Of a stretch of DNA of 44,299 nucleotides, positions 20,001-27,353 are shown one piece after another. Source of the stretch: Nocardiaceae bacterium (GTDB lineage: Bacteria > Actinomycetota > Actinomycetes > Mycobacteriales > Mycobacteriaceae); assembly GCA_021372355.1 (NCBI GenBank), contig JAJFUQ010000032.1, positions 1 through 44,299 on the forward strand, given 5' to 3'. The position numbers and the translations under genes are program-made. Each line of letters begins with the position of its first letter. Within the stretch, counting starts at the first letter, position 1. Under the pieces are notes generated by a model that was not told the origin of the DNA, ran no database searches, and saw only the letters and a program-made list of their open reading frames with translations.

Positions 20001-22731
20001 CGCGCAGCTCCTCGCGGGCGGTGCGACGGTTGTCGCGACGACGTCCCGTCTCGACGACCAGCGCCTGGCCTTCTTCAAGGAGCTGTACGCATCGAACGCA
20101 CGCAGCGGTGCCAAGCTGTGGGTCGTTCCGGCGAACATGGCGTCGTACTCCGACGTCGACGCGCTGATCGAGTGGATTCCGGCGACCCCGACAATGCTGT
20201 TCCCGTTCGCGGCTCCCCGGGTGATGGGTGACCTCACCGACGCCGGCGGTCGCGCGGAGACCGAGATGCGGGTCCTGCTGTGGTCGGTCGAACGACTCAT
20301 CGGCGGGCTGTCCCGCAAGGACGCGGACCACGACCTCGACGCTCGACTGCACGTCGTGCTGCCGGGTTCGCCGAACCGTGGTCTGTTCGGCGGCGACGGT
20401 GCCTACGGCGAGTCGAAGGCCGCGCTAGACGCGGTCGTCGCGAAGTGGAGCGCCGAGCGCAGCTGGGCCTCACGGGTGACGATTGCCCACGCCTTGATCG
20501 GTTGGGTCCGTGGAACCGGCCTGATGGGCCACAACGACCCGATGGTCGAGGCCGTCGAGAAGGCTGGCATCCGTACCTGGTCGACGGACGAAATGGCTGC
20601 TGAACTGCTCGGACTGTGCACTACGGCGGAGCGGGACAACGCCGCGGGCAAGCCGCTGGTCGCCGACTTCACCGGCGGACTGGCCGAGATTGAACTTGAT
20701 TTGCGAGGACTCGAGCGAGCGGCCGAACCTGCCGCTCTCGAGGGTGCGGAGGAGCCGACAATCTCGGCACTCCCGGCGCCGCCCTCGCTGCTTCCGGAGA
20801 CCCCGGACGTGGCGTGGGGGCAGGTGCTGGCCGATCCTTCGGACCTTGTGGTCATCGTGGGAATGGGTGAACTGGGACCGCTCGGTAGCGCGCGGACCCG
20901 GTTCGAGATGGAGGTCGAAGACCGGCTGTCGACTGCTGGCGTGATCGAGCTTGCGTGGTCCACGGGGCTCATCACCTGGGACTCCACCGGACCGAATGGT
21001 GGAGGCTGGCTGGACAGTGAGGGGCAGCCGGTCGATGAGGCCGAGATTGCGGACCGCTTCCACGACGAAGTGGTGTCGCGCATCGGTATTCGCCCCTACG
21101 TGGACGACTTCGGCATGGTCGATCACCAGGTGCCGTTGCTTGCGTCGGTGTTCCTCGACAAGGACCTGACCTTTACCGTTGCCTCCGAGGCGGAGGCCAA
21201 GGCGTTCGTCTCGGCGGACCCGGAGCACACCTCGTTCGCGTTCAACGGCTCGGAGTGGCAGGTCACTCGCCACGCCGGAACCGAGATTCGCGTGCCCCGG
21301 AAGATGACGCTGACACGTACTGTCGGCGGTCAGATTCCGACCGGCTTCGATCCCGCGAAGTGGGGCCTGAGCGCGGAGATGACGAGTTCGCTCGACCGCG
21401 TGTCGCAGTGGAACCTCGTTTCGACCGTGGATGCCTTCCTGAGCAGCGGCTTCACGCCGGCTGAGCTCATGCGTTGGGTCCACCCCTCGCTCGTGGCCAA
21501 CACACAAGGTAGTGGTCTGGGTGGCATGACCTCCCTCCGCTCGCTCATGGTCGATCAGCTGCTCGGCGAGCCGCGGCCGAACGACATCCTGCAAGAGGCG
21601 CTCGGCAACGTGATCGCTGCCCACACCGTGCAGTCGTACGTCGGTAGCTACGGTGCGATGGTCCATCCGGTCGCGGCATGTGCCACGGCGGCCGTGTCGG
21701 TCGAAGAAGCGGTCGACAAGATCCGTCTGGGCAAGGCCGAGTTCGTGGTGGCCGGTGGCTTCGACGACATCTCGGCAGAAGCCATCCAGGGCTTCTCGGA
21801 AATGTCGGCAACGGCCGACTCGAACGCGATGGCAGCGAAGGGCATCAACCCCCGCCGCTTCTCGCGAGCGAACGACCGTCGTCGCGGCGGATTCGTCGAA
21901 TCGTCCGGTGGCGGAACGGTTCTCCTGGCCCGCGGTGATGTGGCGATGGCGATGGGCCTGCCGGTTCACGGTGTCGTCGCGTGGGCGCAGTCCTTCGCCG
22001 ACGGTGTGCACACGTCGATCCCGGCTCCGGGACTCGGTGCGGTCGGTGCTGCTCGTGGCCGGCAGGGCTCGGGTCTGGCGCGTTCACTCGCGCAGATCGG
22101 TCTCACGGCCGACGACATCGCCGTGGTCTCGAAGCACGACACGTCGACGGCGGCGAACGACCCGAACGAGGCCGAGGTGCACGAGCGTCTCGCGGAGGCT
22201 CTCGGCCGAACGTCGGGTAACCCGCTGTTCGTCATCTCGCAGAAGTCGTTGACCGGTCACGCCAAGGGTGGTGCGGCAGCGTTCCAGATCATCGGACTCT
22301 GCCAGGCGCTGCGGTCGGGAATCATCCCGCCGAACCGGAGCCTGGACTGCGTCGACGACGAGATGGCGAAGTTCGAGCACCTGGTGTGGGCACGCAAGCC
22401 GCTCATGTTCGAGAACGGACTGAAGGCTGGTCTTGTCACGAGCCTCGGATTCGGTCACGTCTCGGGTCTGGTGTGTGTGGCTCACCCGCAGGCGTTCATC
22501 GAGTCGATCCCGGAGGACAAGCGGGCGGAGTACCTTGCTGCTGCGCAGGCTCGCGAGATCGCCGGTCGGGTCCGAATCTCGTCGGCGATGCACGGTGGGG
22601 ACGCACTCTACGAGCGCCCCGCGGACCGTCGTGTGGCATCGCGTGATGACGAGGGCGCGCTGCTGCTCTCGAACGACGCGCGACTCGGCGAGGATGGCAT
22701 CTACCTGGTTCCGGGCGCCGGATGCCGGTAG
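14083..22731 (+). CDS. fas: Type I fatty acid synthase (single chain, bacterial FAS-I)
   Basis: A multienzyme of about 2,882 residues for de novo long-chain fatty acid synthesis, giving acyl-CoA for membrane lipids and mycolate precursors. Domain order: acetyltransferase (about 30-310, Ser134 in GHSQG); enoyl reductase (about 370-850, from GRSPILLAGMTPTTVDARI, with WRSDSLWQAHD); dehydratase (about 1100-1200, SGDHNPIH and GEPIVHGMWLSAAA); malonyl/palmitoyl transferase (about 1215-1590, Ser1321 in GHSVGEY); ACP (about 1635-1690, pantetheine Ser near 1670 in VSSRRNQLL); ketoreductase (about 1950-2190, VVTGASKGS); ketosynthase (about 2410-2830, Cys2533, His2685, His2726). It is shorter than M. 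tuberculosis Fas (about 3,069). GTG 14083 is preferred over ATG 14077 because it yields MTIDE, like mycobacterial MTIHE, and has a -10 box 7 nt upstream. Confidence 0.96.
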   Translation: MTIDESLTRTSFRAPMPRGKALIDRLRDGEPYALAFGGQGSTWHDVLTDLIREHSLTAELKSIVAKAAEMIEPVADELVMVNPRGFQPFDDNPGDGVEVAIPGVFLTQLAALRALKHYGLDPQRVAPVSMIGHSQGIVAVEAVRGVDEVTLLAITVLAGAAGRLMARRRGIDSMLAISNATVDEVREVVARTAPEAFVGMVNGRRRTVVSGTRADLEDIKFEIEQDNAVADFLPINGGFHHPVMYEAADLAASWARECGMDAELCRDIASRGLADRVEWVADVEDAIRAGAKWIIDMGTGDQLTRMTSGLLKGRGVGVVPVSTQDGQRTLITVGAEPQLERPWTDFAPKPVKLADGRVVVETAFTKLTGRSPILLAGMTPTTVDARIVAAAANAGFWAELAGGGQVTEPIFAKRVEDLKDQLDPGRAVQFNALFLDPYLWKLQVGGKRLLQKARAAGAPFDGVVITAGIPELEEAVALIHELRDARISHVAFKPGTVAQIRSVIRISKEVPEVPIIVHIEGGKAGGHHSWEDLDELLMQTYAELRSRANLVVCVGGGIGTPERAAEYLTGRWAHRHDYPTMPIDGILIGTAAMAALEATTSPQVKQLLVETGSDNVVSGKSQLGASIHEIDNSAARCGRLLDEVAGDGDAVKARRDEIIEALSKTAKPYFGDLGTMTYAQWIDRYLELTVGPEGHEFGFGADLSDTGIESLWADITWRDRFQKMLQRAEARLHPFDRGQVPTQFAEEQILEQPHAALVTLVSRFPEAEHATLHPADIAYFVELCRLPGKPVNFVPVVDRDVRRWWRSDSLWQAHDPRYSADQVCIIPGTEAVAGITEVDEPIGELLARFEDATVKAVRVKPAAVAGRRRADVADGIVDVVLAAPDVLWAGRLTTNPVARFDGWSLSGNGAVSSNGAALHAVDKETVELTVPLGRSSLTMRILVPATCADGGAPIISADSAKKTMRALLGIAAGTGNGWSEDRALDHAMVTGGRSIVPDSLVGACWPAIFGALGDLDAIEGLLQLVHLDHHIEVAGELADGPVQAEVVSVTDTGAGRVIEVRVRVGEVATMIERFAILGRNGAEDLTDPQSIESTATPRRRRSSITVTAPDDMRPFAQVSGDHNPIHTSVNAAKLAGLGEPIVHGMWLSAAAQHAVKGRITAWTTRFLGMVRLGDEVAIRVDRVGVHEGSEVVEVQCHVDGDLVMTATARVAPPKTAYAMPGQGIQRPGMGLAARGRSAEAKKIWDRADKHTRDALGFSILAVVRDNPKILRARGTEYRHPDGVLHLTQFTQVAMAVLAVAQVAELREAGVFVEDSYFAGHSVGEYTALAAIAGVLPLEAVLEVVFQRGTTMHQLVPRDSKGRSNYRMAAIRPSKFGLADEDVVGFVNEVAQDSDEFLEVVNLNLRGAQYAIAGTVAGIEALERRINDPKAFIVVPGIDVPFHSTVLRDGVPDFRHKLDELLPEEIDYSVLLGRYIPNLVPKPFSLDREFVQEIADLVPSEPLNEVLANFDSVTPAKLARTTVIELLAWQFASPVRWIETQDLLFGELGVERFIEVGIGTAPTVANLASKTIQILGVKAQVLNVERDAAIVTATDTDPVEIDDEPVVAAVEAAPAVAAAAPAPVASSGPRPDDIAFTAADATKVLIAQWTKVRLDQLSATDSIEGLTDGVSSRRNQLLMDLGAELNLGQIDGAAEAALPALEGTVLQLARGYKPLGPVLGESIGEQLRKVFGPTGKKPSAIGDRVSSYWGLGAGWVQHVTVELALSTRDGSSVRGGDLGGLKVTDAESAIDAAVTSLAARRGVQVSPVATESVAAVVDSGAVLELSGVLEDAARMILKRLSPEVAAAEAEATSSELADLVAAELGTDWVKAVSPVFDDRRALLLDDRWASAREDLARMWLGDKRNAAGFRGAGSTVARQATWWAEKAASENRTLLAKAYRQIAEVALHDTKGDWADDVAVVTGASKGSIAAAVTAQLLAGGATVVATTSRLDDQRLAFFKELYASNARSGAKLWVVPANMASYSDVDALIEWIPATPTMLFPFAAPRVMGDLTDAGGRAETEMRVLLWSVERLIGGLSRKDADHDLDARLHVVLPGSPNRGLFGGDGAYGESKAALDAVVAKWSAERSWASRVTIAHALIGWVRGTGLMGHNDPMVEAVEKAGIRTWSTDEMAAELLGLCTTAERDNAAGKPLVADFTGGLAEIELDLRGLERAAEPAALEGAEEPTISALPAPPSLLPETPDVAWGQVLADPSDLVVIVGMGELGPLGSARTRFEMEVEDRLSTAGVIELAWSTGLITWDSTGPNGGGWLDSEGQPVDEAEIADRFHDEVVSRIGIRPYVDDFGMVDHQVPLLASVFLDKDLTFTVASEAEAKAFVSADPEHTSFAFNGSEWQVTRHAGTEIRVPRKMTLTRTVGGQIPTGFDPAKWGLSAEMTSSLDRVSQWNLVSTVDAFLSSGFTPAELMRWVHPSLVANTQGSGLGGMTSLRSLMVDQLLGEPRPNDILQEALGNVIAAHTVQSYVGSYGAMVHPVAACATAAVSVEEAVDKIRLGKAEFVVAGGFDDISAEAIQGFSEMSATADSNAMAAKGINPRRFSRANDRRRGGFVESSGGGTVLLARGDVAMAMGLPVHGVVAWAQSFADGVHTSIPAPGLGAVGAARGRQGSGLARSLAQIGLTADDIAVVSKHDTSTAANDPNEAEVHERLAEALGRTSGNPLFVISQKSLTGHAKGGAAAFQIIGLCQALRSGIIPPNRSLDCVDDEMAKFEHLVWARKPLMFENGLKAGLVTSLGFGHVSGLVCVAHPQAFIESIPEDKRAEYLAAAQAREIAGRVRISSAMHGGDALYERPADRRVASRDDEGALLLSNDARLGEDGIYLVPGAGCR

Positions 22732-23102
22732 TCGGAATTGGTATGGACATCGTGTCGGTGCCGGAGTTCAGCGAACAGCTGACCCGGCCCGGCTCGGTGT
22801 TCGCCGCCCGGGCGTTCACCGCTGCCGAAGCCTCGTACTGCGGTTCGGATTCGGCTCGGTTTGCAGCGCGGTGGGCAGCTAAGGAGGCCGTTCTCAAGGC
22901 CTGGTCGTCGTCCCGTTTCGGGCAGGCGCCGGAAGCTCCGGAACAGCTCTACCAGGAGATCGAGGTCGTCAAGGACACGTGGGGCCGGCCTGCTGTGGTT
23001 TTGCACGGCACAGTCGCGGCGTGTCTCGAGGGTGTTCGGGTGCACGTGACGCTGACGCACGATGGGCCGATGGCGGGCGCGATGGTGGTGCTGGAGAAGT
23101 AG
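22722..23102 (+). CDS. acpS: Holo-[acyl-carrier-protein] synthase AcpS
   Basis: A 126-residue 4'-phosphopantetheinyl transferase. It moves the phosphopantetheine arm of CoA onto the ACP serine of the synthase. The Mg-binding motif GIGMDIVSV lies at residues 5-13, and RFAARWAAKEAVLKAW near 46-61 holds the catalytic Glu and Lys. The start overlaps the fas stop by 10 nt in another frame, implying translational coupling. fas-acpS adjacency is standard in mycobacteria, where AcpS activates Fas-I. A long hairpin follows immediately. Confidence 0.95.
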   Translation: MPVVGIGMDIVSVPEFSEQLTRPGSVFAARAFTAAEASYCGSDSARFAARWAAKEAVLKAWSSSRFGQAPEAPEQLYQEIEVVKDTWGRPAVVLHGTVAACLEGVRVHVTLTHDGPMAGAMVVLEK

Positions 23103-23111
23103 AAGCAGTAC

Positions 23112-23160
23112 ATGAGACTGGAGTCTGAACCGCGGAACGCGGGTCAGACTCCAGTCTCAT
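23112..23160. terminator. Long hairpin, probable bidirectional terminator
   Basis: ATGAGACTGGAGTCTGA (23112-23128) and TCAGACTCCAGTCTCAT (23144-23160) are perfect 17-bp inverted arms. The 15-nt loop itself contains CCGCG/CGCGG that can pair. It lies between the convergent acpS and lipoprotein genes and overlaps the last 4 bases of the latter. There is a modest T-rich tail on the plus side (TTGCTT). Confidence 0.8.
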
Positions 23161-24137
23161 TTGCTTGCATCGAGGAACGCGGCGACGGCAAGGCGCGCAA
23201 TCCCAACCGCCCGATCGCAGGTCGCCGCGTTGACGGTCACCGTCGGAATCAGTTCCGTGCCCTCGTACGACAGAACTGGGTCGAACTTCTCGCCGGTGTG
23301 TGGATCGCCAGTCCGGATTGCAATTGTGCAGGAATACGACGTTGTGCTTTGGGTCGCCGGTCGGCCGTCGATGTCGACTGTCTTCTCAGATCTGCGGGGC
23401 TCAGATGCTGGTTTCTCGCTGCTCAGGTCGATCGTCACGAAGTTCCCGTCGGACGTGGTGAACCAGCACGACCCGAGGGCTGTGGTTTCGGCGTCGATTG
23501 TGGATTGACCTGATCCGGTGGCGGCCTTGATGGCAAGGCATGGATCGGACACGGCGGTGGAGTGGAACGCATGGTGGCCTGAGGTTTGCCGTAGAGGCTT
23601 GTTGTCCAAACGCGTGATCGCCGAAGCGGTTACTTTGCGCAGTTGCTTGCAGACAGCGCTGGCGCCGTTCTGCCGAACGTCGATTCGTACATCGAAACCC
23701 GAAACGAACGGGACGAAGTGAAAACACATCTGTGTGGCCTCGTTCCCTTCGCTCGCTTCGAACACGGTGGTGCCTTCGAGCTGGATTTCGGTCGGCTTCG
23801 ACACCTTCTTGGCGGCGGTTGGAACGAATTCAACACCCACCACGGCCTTCTCGAACTCAGCCCAACAGCCGAAGTCCGACCGGAGCGCGTCGACGGTCTT
23901 GACTCTGCCGATGGCGGCAAGAGCGCTCTGGTCGAGAAAGCCGCAGGGATCGAGCATTCGTAGCGCTGCGATCGTCGTGACGAACTTCCGACTGCCTGCA
24001 TCGAGTGATGTTGCGTAGGAGGGTGTTTCGACGGCCGGCAGCCTCGCGGACAGTGCTCGGCCTGCTACATGCGTGCCGCATGCTGCTGTCACTCCGAGCG
24101 CGGTGATCGCCAGCAGTGCCATGCCGAACCGCTTCAT
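23157..24137 (-). CDS. DUF3558-like lipoprotein (two-domain)
   Basis: A 326-residue predicted lipoprotein: signal peptide with lipobox VTAAC near residue 20, so lipid-anchored on the outer face of the membrane. Two DUF3558-like stretches each contain a Cys pair: DPCGFLDQSALAAIG ... DFGCWAEF (about 62-93) and DPCLAIKAA ... GSCWF (about 205-235). The function of this actinobacterial lipoprotein family is unknown. GGAGG 7 nt upstream fixes the start. The ATG overlaps the stop of the upstream lipoprotein gene (ATGA). Both proteins end in F-L-x-A-S-K, which suggests a tandem duplication. Confidence 0.82.
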   Translation of the reverse strand: MKRFGMALLAITALGVTAACGTHVAGRALSARLPAVETPSYATSLDAGSRKFVTTIAALRMLDPCGFLDQSALAAIGRVKTVDALRSDFGCWAEFEKAVVGVEFVPTAAKKVSKPTEIQLEGTTVFEASEGNEATQMCFHFVPFVSGFDVRIDVRQNGASAVCKQLRKVTASAITRLDNKPLRQTSGHHAFHSTAVSDPCLAIKAATGSGQSTIDAETTALGSCWFTTSDGNFVTIDLSSEKPASEPRRSEKTVDIDGRPATQSTTSYSCTIAIRTGDPHTGEKFDPVLSYEGTELIPTVTVNAATCDRAVGIARLAVAAFLDASK

Positions 24138-24832
24138 TTGCTTGCCTCCAGGAATTCCTGTGCGAAGGCCTTGATGGCCTCGGTGAGCTGTGCGCGACCG
24201 GTGCGCACGGTGATGTCGATGCCGCGGTGGTCGACGATCCCGGCGACGTGGATGGTCTGGTCGTCGACGACCGCTTTCAGCCGGGCATCGGGCTGGTCGA
24301 GAATGTCCACGCCGGTCAGAACGGTGTGTTCGGCGAGGACGTGCGGCCGGCTCTGCGCGGTGATGCTGCCGCTGGGACCGATGAAGTCGCAGGTCAGGAC
24401 GCCCGGATTGATCGAGCCGCGGGCACTCGTGATCGTGCCGACGACCGCTTCCGCGGCGGATCGTAGTGCTGTGCATTCGACGGGCAGGTCAACTGATTCG
24501 ATGCGATAGTCGTCATCGACCGGGGCAGTCGATGCCTGGAGATCCGTAGCCCGCGGATCGACGACCACGTGAATATTGCCGGACGGGTGCGCAATCGGCG
24601 CGCTGAGCGTCACGAAGTGCTGGGTCATCGTGCCGTAGAGGCAGTACGCCCACGGCGAGGACGGTCCTTGGAGGAGTCGCTTCGTGACCGTGATCGGCTG
24701 GTCGAGCTGGCGGGCAAGGTCACGCGCCGAAATCAGGTCACAGAAGTCTGGCGTCTGCGTCGTTGCTTGTGACGGCGCGGCGCACGCAGACAAGGCAAGC
24801 GCAGCGAGCGCGACGACGAGTTGCTTGATCAC
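24134..24832 (-). CDS. DUF3558-like lipoprotein
   Basis: A 232-residue predicted lipoprotein with signal peptide and lipobox LSAC near residue 17. The N-terminal domain has FCDLISARDLARQLDQP ... AYCLYG, the paired-Cys pattern of DUF3558-like proteins, and the C-terminal half has a further Cys pair. GTG start, no strong Shine-Dalgarno. It is the first gene of a coupled pair with the larger lipoprotein, sharing the C-terminal sequence EFLEASK. Function unknown; confidence in the family assignment is moderate. Confidence 0.8.
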   Translation of the reverse strand: MIKQLVVALAALALSACAAPSQATTQTPDFCDLISARDLARQLDQPITVTKRLLQGPSSPWAYCLYGTMTQHFVTLSAPIAHPSGNIHVVVDPRATDLQASTAPVDDDYRIESVDLPVECTALRSAAEAVVGTITSARGSINPGVLTCDFIGPSGSITAQSRPHVLAEHTVLTGVDILDQPDARLKAVVDDQTIHVAGIVDHRGIDITVRTGRAQLTEAIKAFAQEFLEASK

Positions 24833-24877
24833 GCTCGATTGGACGCAGCTGCCATCCGATCGGTTCCGTCGGAATGG

Positions 24878-25342
24878 TTAGTGGAATGGTCCGAACACCC
24901 GGGCACTGTTGTTGCTGGCATCGATGTTGTCGCCCCCAACGGTGACGCCGACTATGACCGCGTTGTCATCACCGATTGCACTGGCGAAGTTGTTGTTTGC
25001 GGTGCTGTTCGTGCTCCCTATGCTGTTGCCTGCGATAGCGATGTTGCGATTTCCGAATGACGTTGCGGTGTTGTTGTCGGCGGTCGCATCTGGGGAGTCG
25101 ACGTTGGTCCCGGCAGTCGCGGTGTTACCGCTGCCGACAGCGAGCGCTCGGTTATTGGTGCCGTCGCCGACGACGCAGGCGTTGTTGGTACCTACGCTGA
25201 CGTCGCGCGGTCCGACAAAGTTGTTGCCACTCGACGCGTAGCAAAATTCTGCGGACGCGGTGCCGGGGAAGAGTGCGAGCCCGCCCGAGGCAAGAGCGAG
25301 TGTGATGAGAGTCTTGGCCGTATGGCGTGCGGTGATGTGCAT
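24878..25342 (-). CDS. Secreted Asn/Gly-rich repeat protein
   Basis: A 154-residue predicted secreted protein. The signal peptide has a basic start (HITARHTAKT), a hydrophobic core and cleavage after GTASA. The mature part begins EFCYASSGNNF and is built of short degenerate repeats of the form A-x-A-x-G-x-x-N: ALAVGSGNTATAG, ATSFGNRNIAIAG, ASAIGDDNAVIVG. This pattern resembles left-handed beta-roll heads of trimeric autotransporters, but no membrane anchor or stalk is present. Two cysteines (CYASS, NACVV) could pair. ATG 25342 is preferred over a TTG at 25387 because it starts the signal peptide directly. Function unknown. Confidence 0.72.
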   Translation of the reverse strand: MHITARHTAKTLITLALASGGLALFPGTASAEFCYASSGNNFVGPRDVSVGTNNACVVGDGTNNRALAVGSGNTATAGTNVDSPDATADNNTATSFGNRNIAIAGNSIGSTNSTANNNFASAIGDDNAVIVGVTVGGDNIDASNNSARVFGPFH

Positions 25343-25367
25343 GGACCTGCCGGGCCGGATGGTCCGG

Positions 25368-25388
25368 TTTGTCGAGAAATCGGACAAA
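25368..25388. repeat. Inverted repeat, possible operator
   Basis: TTTGTC (25368-25373) and GACAAA (25383-25388) are inverted with a 9-nt gap. They interleave with GTCCG (25362-25366) and CGGAC (25381-25385). The repeat lies in the 69-nt gap between the tetR-type gene and the secreted repeat protein gene. It could be an operator or a short hairpin. Confidence 0.35.
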
Positions 25389-25411
25389 TATGCCCAGCCC
25401 GAGCGGTTCCA

Positions 25412-26092
25412 TCAGAATCCGGCGCGCGAATCCGTTTCGATGACCAGCAGGTAGGCCTTCATCAGCCGCTTGAGTTCGGTGACCGCGGCTTGCTGGTCCT
25501 GGCCGTCCTGAATCGAGAAGTTGAGAATCGAGAAGACCGACTTCACGAGGACCTGTGCCATGAGCATTCGCTTGGCCTCGGGCGTGCGGGGGACGAGTGG
25601 CCGGATCATGCCGGCCACGATTGCGGCGAACTCGTTCTGGTGAATCTGGCCGGTCAGACGCGTCGACGGGGTCGACTCCATCGCCATCCACACTTCTTTG
25701 CGCGAACGGTCGTTCACCCAGAATTCGGAGAGGTGATCGACGAACGTGTTCATGAATTGCAACCACTCGATCGACGGCACCTCGCCGTTGAATTCCTTGA
25801 GCTTTTCACCGACGGCCGCGAGGTCCTGGCGGTTGAGTTCGGACACGATCACATACTTGTTCGCGAAATACCGGTACAGCGACCCGATCGGTACCTGCGC
25901 ACGCGACGCGACTTCTTCGCACGTGAACGCCTCGAACCCGACCTCGGTGAGCAGTTGACGCGAGACGCTCAGCATGGCGTCGAATTTCTGCTGGCTTCGT
26001 TCCTGCGTGGGACGGCGCCGGGGCAGAAGTTCGACGGGCTCATCGAGGACAGAGCTGTGGACTCGAACGTCGGAAGTCGTCGGCGAATCCAC
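25412..26092 (-). CDS. TetR-family transcriptional regulator
   Basis: A 226-residue regulator. The DNA-binding domain (about 28-78) reads RSQQKFDAMLSVSRQLL, EEVASRAQVPIGSLYRYFANKYVIV, the usual TetR helix-turn-helix. The C-terminal ligand domain has no recognisable ligand motif. It is not close to mycobacterial FasR. GTG start at 26092 has a TAACCT box (minus strand, 26105-26100) 7 nt upstream, suggesting a leaderless mRNA. Candidate targets are the divergent acyltransferase gene or the downstream secreted protein gene. The 232-nt gap to the acyltransferase gene shows no other feature I can support. Confidence 0.9.
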   Translation of the reverse strand: MDSPTTSDVRVHSSVLDEPVELLPRRRPTQERSQQKFDAMLSVSRQLLTEVGFEAFTCEEVASRAQVPIGSLYRYFANKYVIVSELNRQDLAAVGEKLKEFNGEVPSIEWLQFMNTFVDHLSEFWVNDRSRKEVWMAMESTPSTRLTGQIHQNEFAAIVAGMIRPLVPRTPEAKRMLMAQVLVKSVFSILNFSIQDGQDQQAAVTELKRLMKAYLLVIETDSRAGF

Positions 26093-26324
26093 GATGACAA
26101 GGTTACCGCCGCGTAGCTTGTGCAGCGCGCATTAGGTAGGCGGGCATTGTGTCCAGGGATTCCGGGGCGCCCTGCGCTCAGGATCGACGCGATTGCCCGA
26201 TTCATTCCATTTGCGCAGGTAGTGGCCGCTTGTTCCGGGCGTTCGGCCAGATCTGGTGATTTTCAAACCGATGGCTGCGGCGCACAATCATTGAGTCGGA
26301 TAGATCACGCGGAGGTGGTGCTCA

Positions 26325-27353
26325 ATGATCGAGCTTCCGCACCCCAAACGGGTCCCGGCAGTGCGTGCGGCCCCGGGCAACCGCGTCGATTGGGTCGACA
26401 TCGCCAAGGGGTTGGCGATGGTTCTCGTCGTCATATACCACGTTTGCCTGTTCATGGTGGCGAGGCATTTGACGCCCACCGACTGGAACCGCCTCAACGG
26501 ATTTCTGCAGCCGGTCCGGATGCCGCTCTTCATGCTGACGTCCGGTCTGTTCGCCCAGAAGATGATCAAAATGGCGTGGCTGCCGGTGCTTCGCACGCGG
26601 GTCGGCCTGATGATCTACCTGTACGTCGTGTGGCTGTTCATGTTCTTCGTGGTGCACAACCTACTGCCCGATGAGGTCCGGCACCGCGGCTATGCCCGGG
26701 CGTCGAATCTGATCACCGGGCTGTACTGGCCGACGAATGCGCTGTGGTACCTCTACGCGATCGCGATCTTCATCGTTCTGGCCAAGCTCCTCAGGCGCGC
26801 GCCGATCCCGGTGCAACTGGGGCTCGCGCTGGTCAGCGCCGTGTGGATTCAGTACGACAACTATGTGCGCTTCCCGTTCTCGAACTTCTTCGAGTACTTC
26901 CTCTACTTCCTGATCGGTCTGCACCTCAAGGACCTTGTCATCGAGATCGGAAGGAGGGCTTCCGGGGCTCTCCTCGTCGGCGGCATCGCGAGTTACGCCG
27001 TGTTCGACCTGCTGAAAAACGTTCTGCACGTCCCAGCGTTCAAGGTCGGGGTGAGCATCGCCGGGGTGGCGACCGCGGTCGTGATCTCGTCGATGTTGGT
27101 GGGCACCCACGTCGGTGCTGTCCTCAACAAGATCGGTCAGAACACGTTGCCCATCTTCCTCATGTTCGACATGTGGATCGCCCTGTGGACGTGGGTGCTG
27201 ATGCAGGGGCCAGAGTTCCCGGGGTCGCCGTTGGTGGTAACCACGCTGGTCGTCATCTACGGGCTGATCATGCATCGGTTCCTCATGTGGGCACATTTCC
27301 GATGGCTGTTCGAATTGCCCCGTCTGCCGGCGAAAAAGAAGGTCGCAGCCTAG
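26325..27353 (+). CDS. Acyltransferase-3 family membrane protein
   Basis: A 342-residue integral membrane protein with about ten transmembrane segments. The N-terminal motif RVDWVDIAKGLAMVLVVIYH matches acyltransferase-3 (fucose 4-O-acetylase-like) proteins, where an Arg-x-x-x-x-D and a His in the first segments are conserved. PLFMLTSGLF is another family motif. Such proteins O-acylate cell-surface sugars or lipids using cytoplasmic acyl-CoA. GGAGG 9 nt before ATG 26325 supports the start. Its stop overlaps that of the convergent SIMPL gene (CTAG). Confidence 0.87.
   Translation: MIELPHPKRVPAVRAAPGNRVDWVDIAKGLAMVLVVIYHVCLFMVARHLTPTDWNRLNGFLQPVRMPLFMLTSGLFAQKMIKMAWLPVLRTRVGLMIYLYVVWLFMFFVVHNLLPDEVRHRGYARASNLITGLYWPTNALWYLYAIAIFIVLAKLLRRAPIPVQLGLALVSAVWIQYDNYVRFPFSNFFEYFLYFLIGLHLKDLVIEIGRRASGALLVGGIASYAVFDLLKNVLHVPAFKVGVSIAGVATAVVISSMLVGTHVGAVLNKIGQNTLPIFLMFDMWIALWTWVLMQGPEFPGSPLVVTTLVVIYGLIMHRFLMWAHFRWLFELPRLPAKKKVAA

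Noticed and set aside
25343..25387. Longer TTG-started form of the secreted repeat protein
   Set aside because: It would place 15 polar residues before the signal peptide, and no ribosome binding site precedes the TTG.
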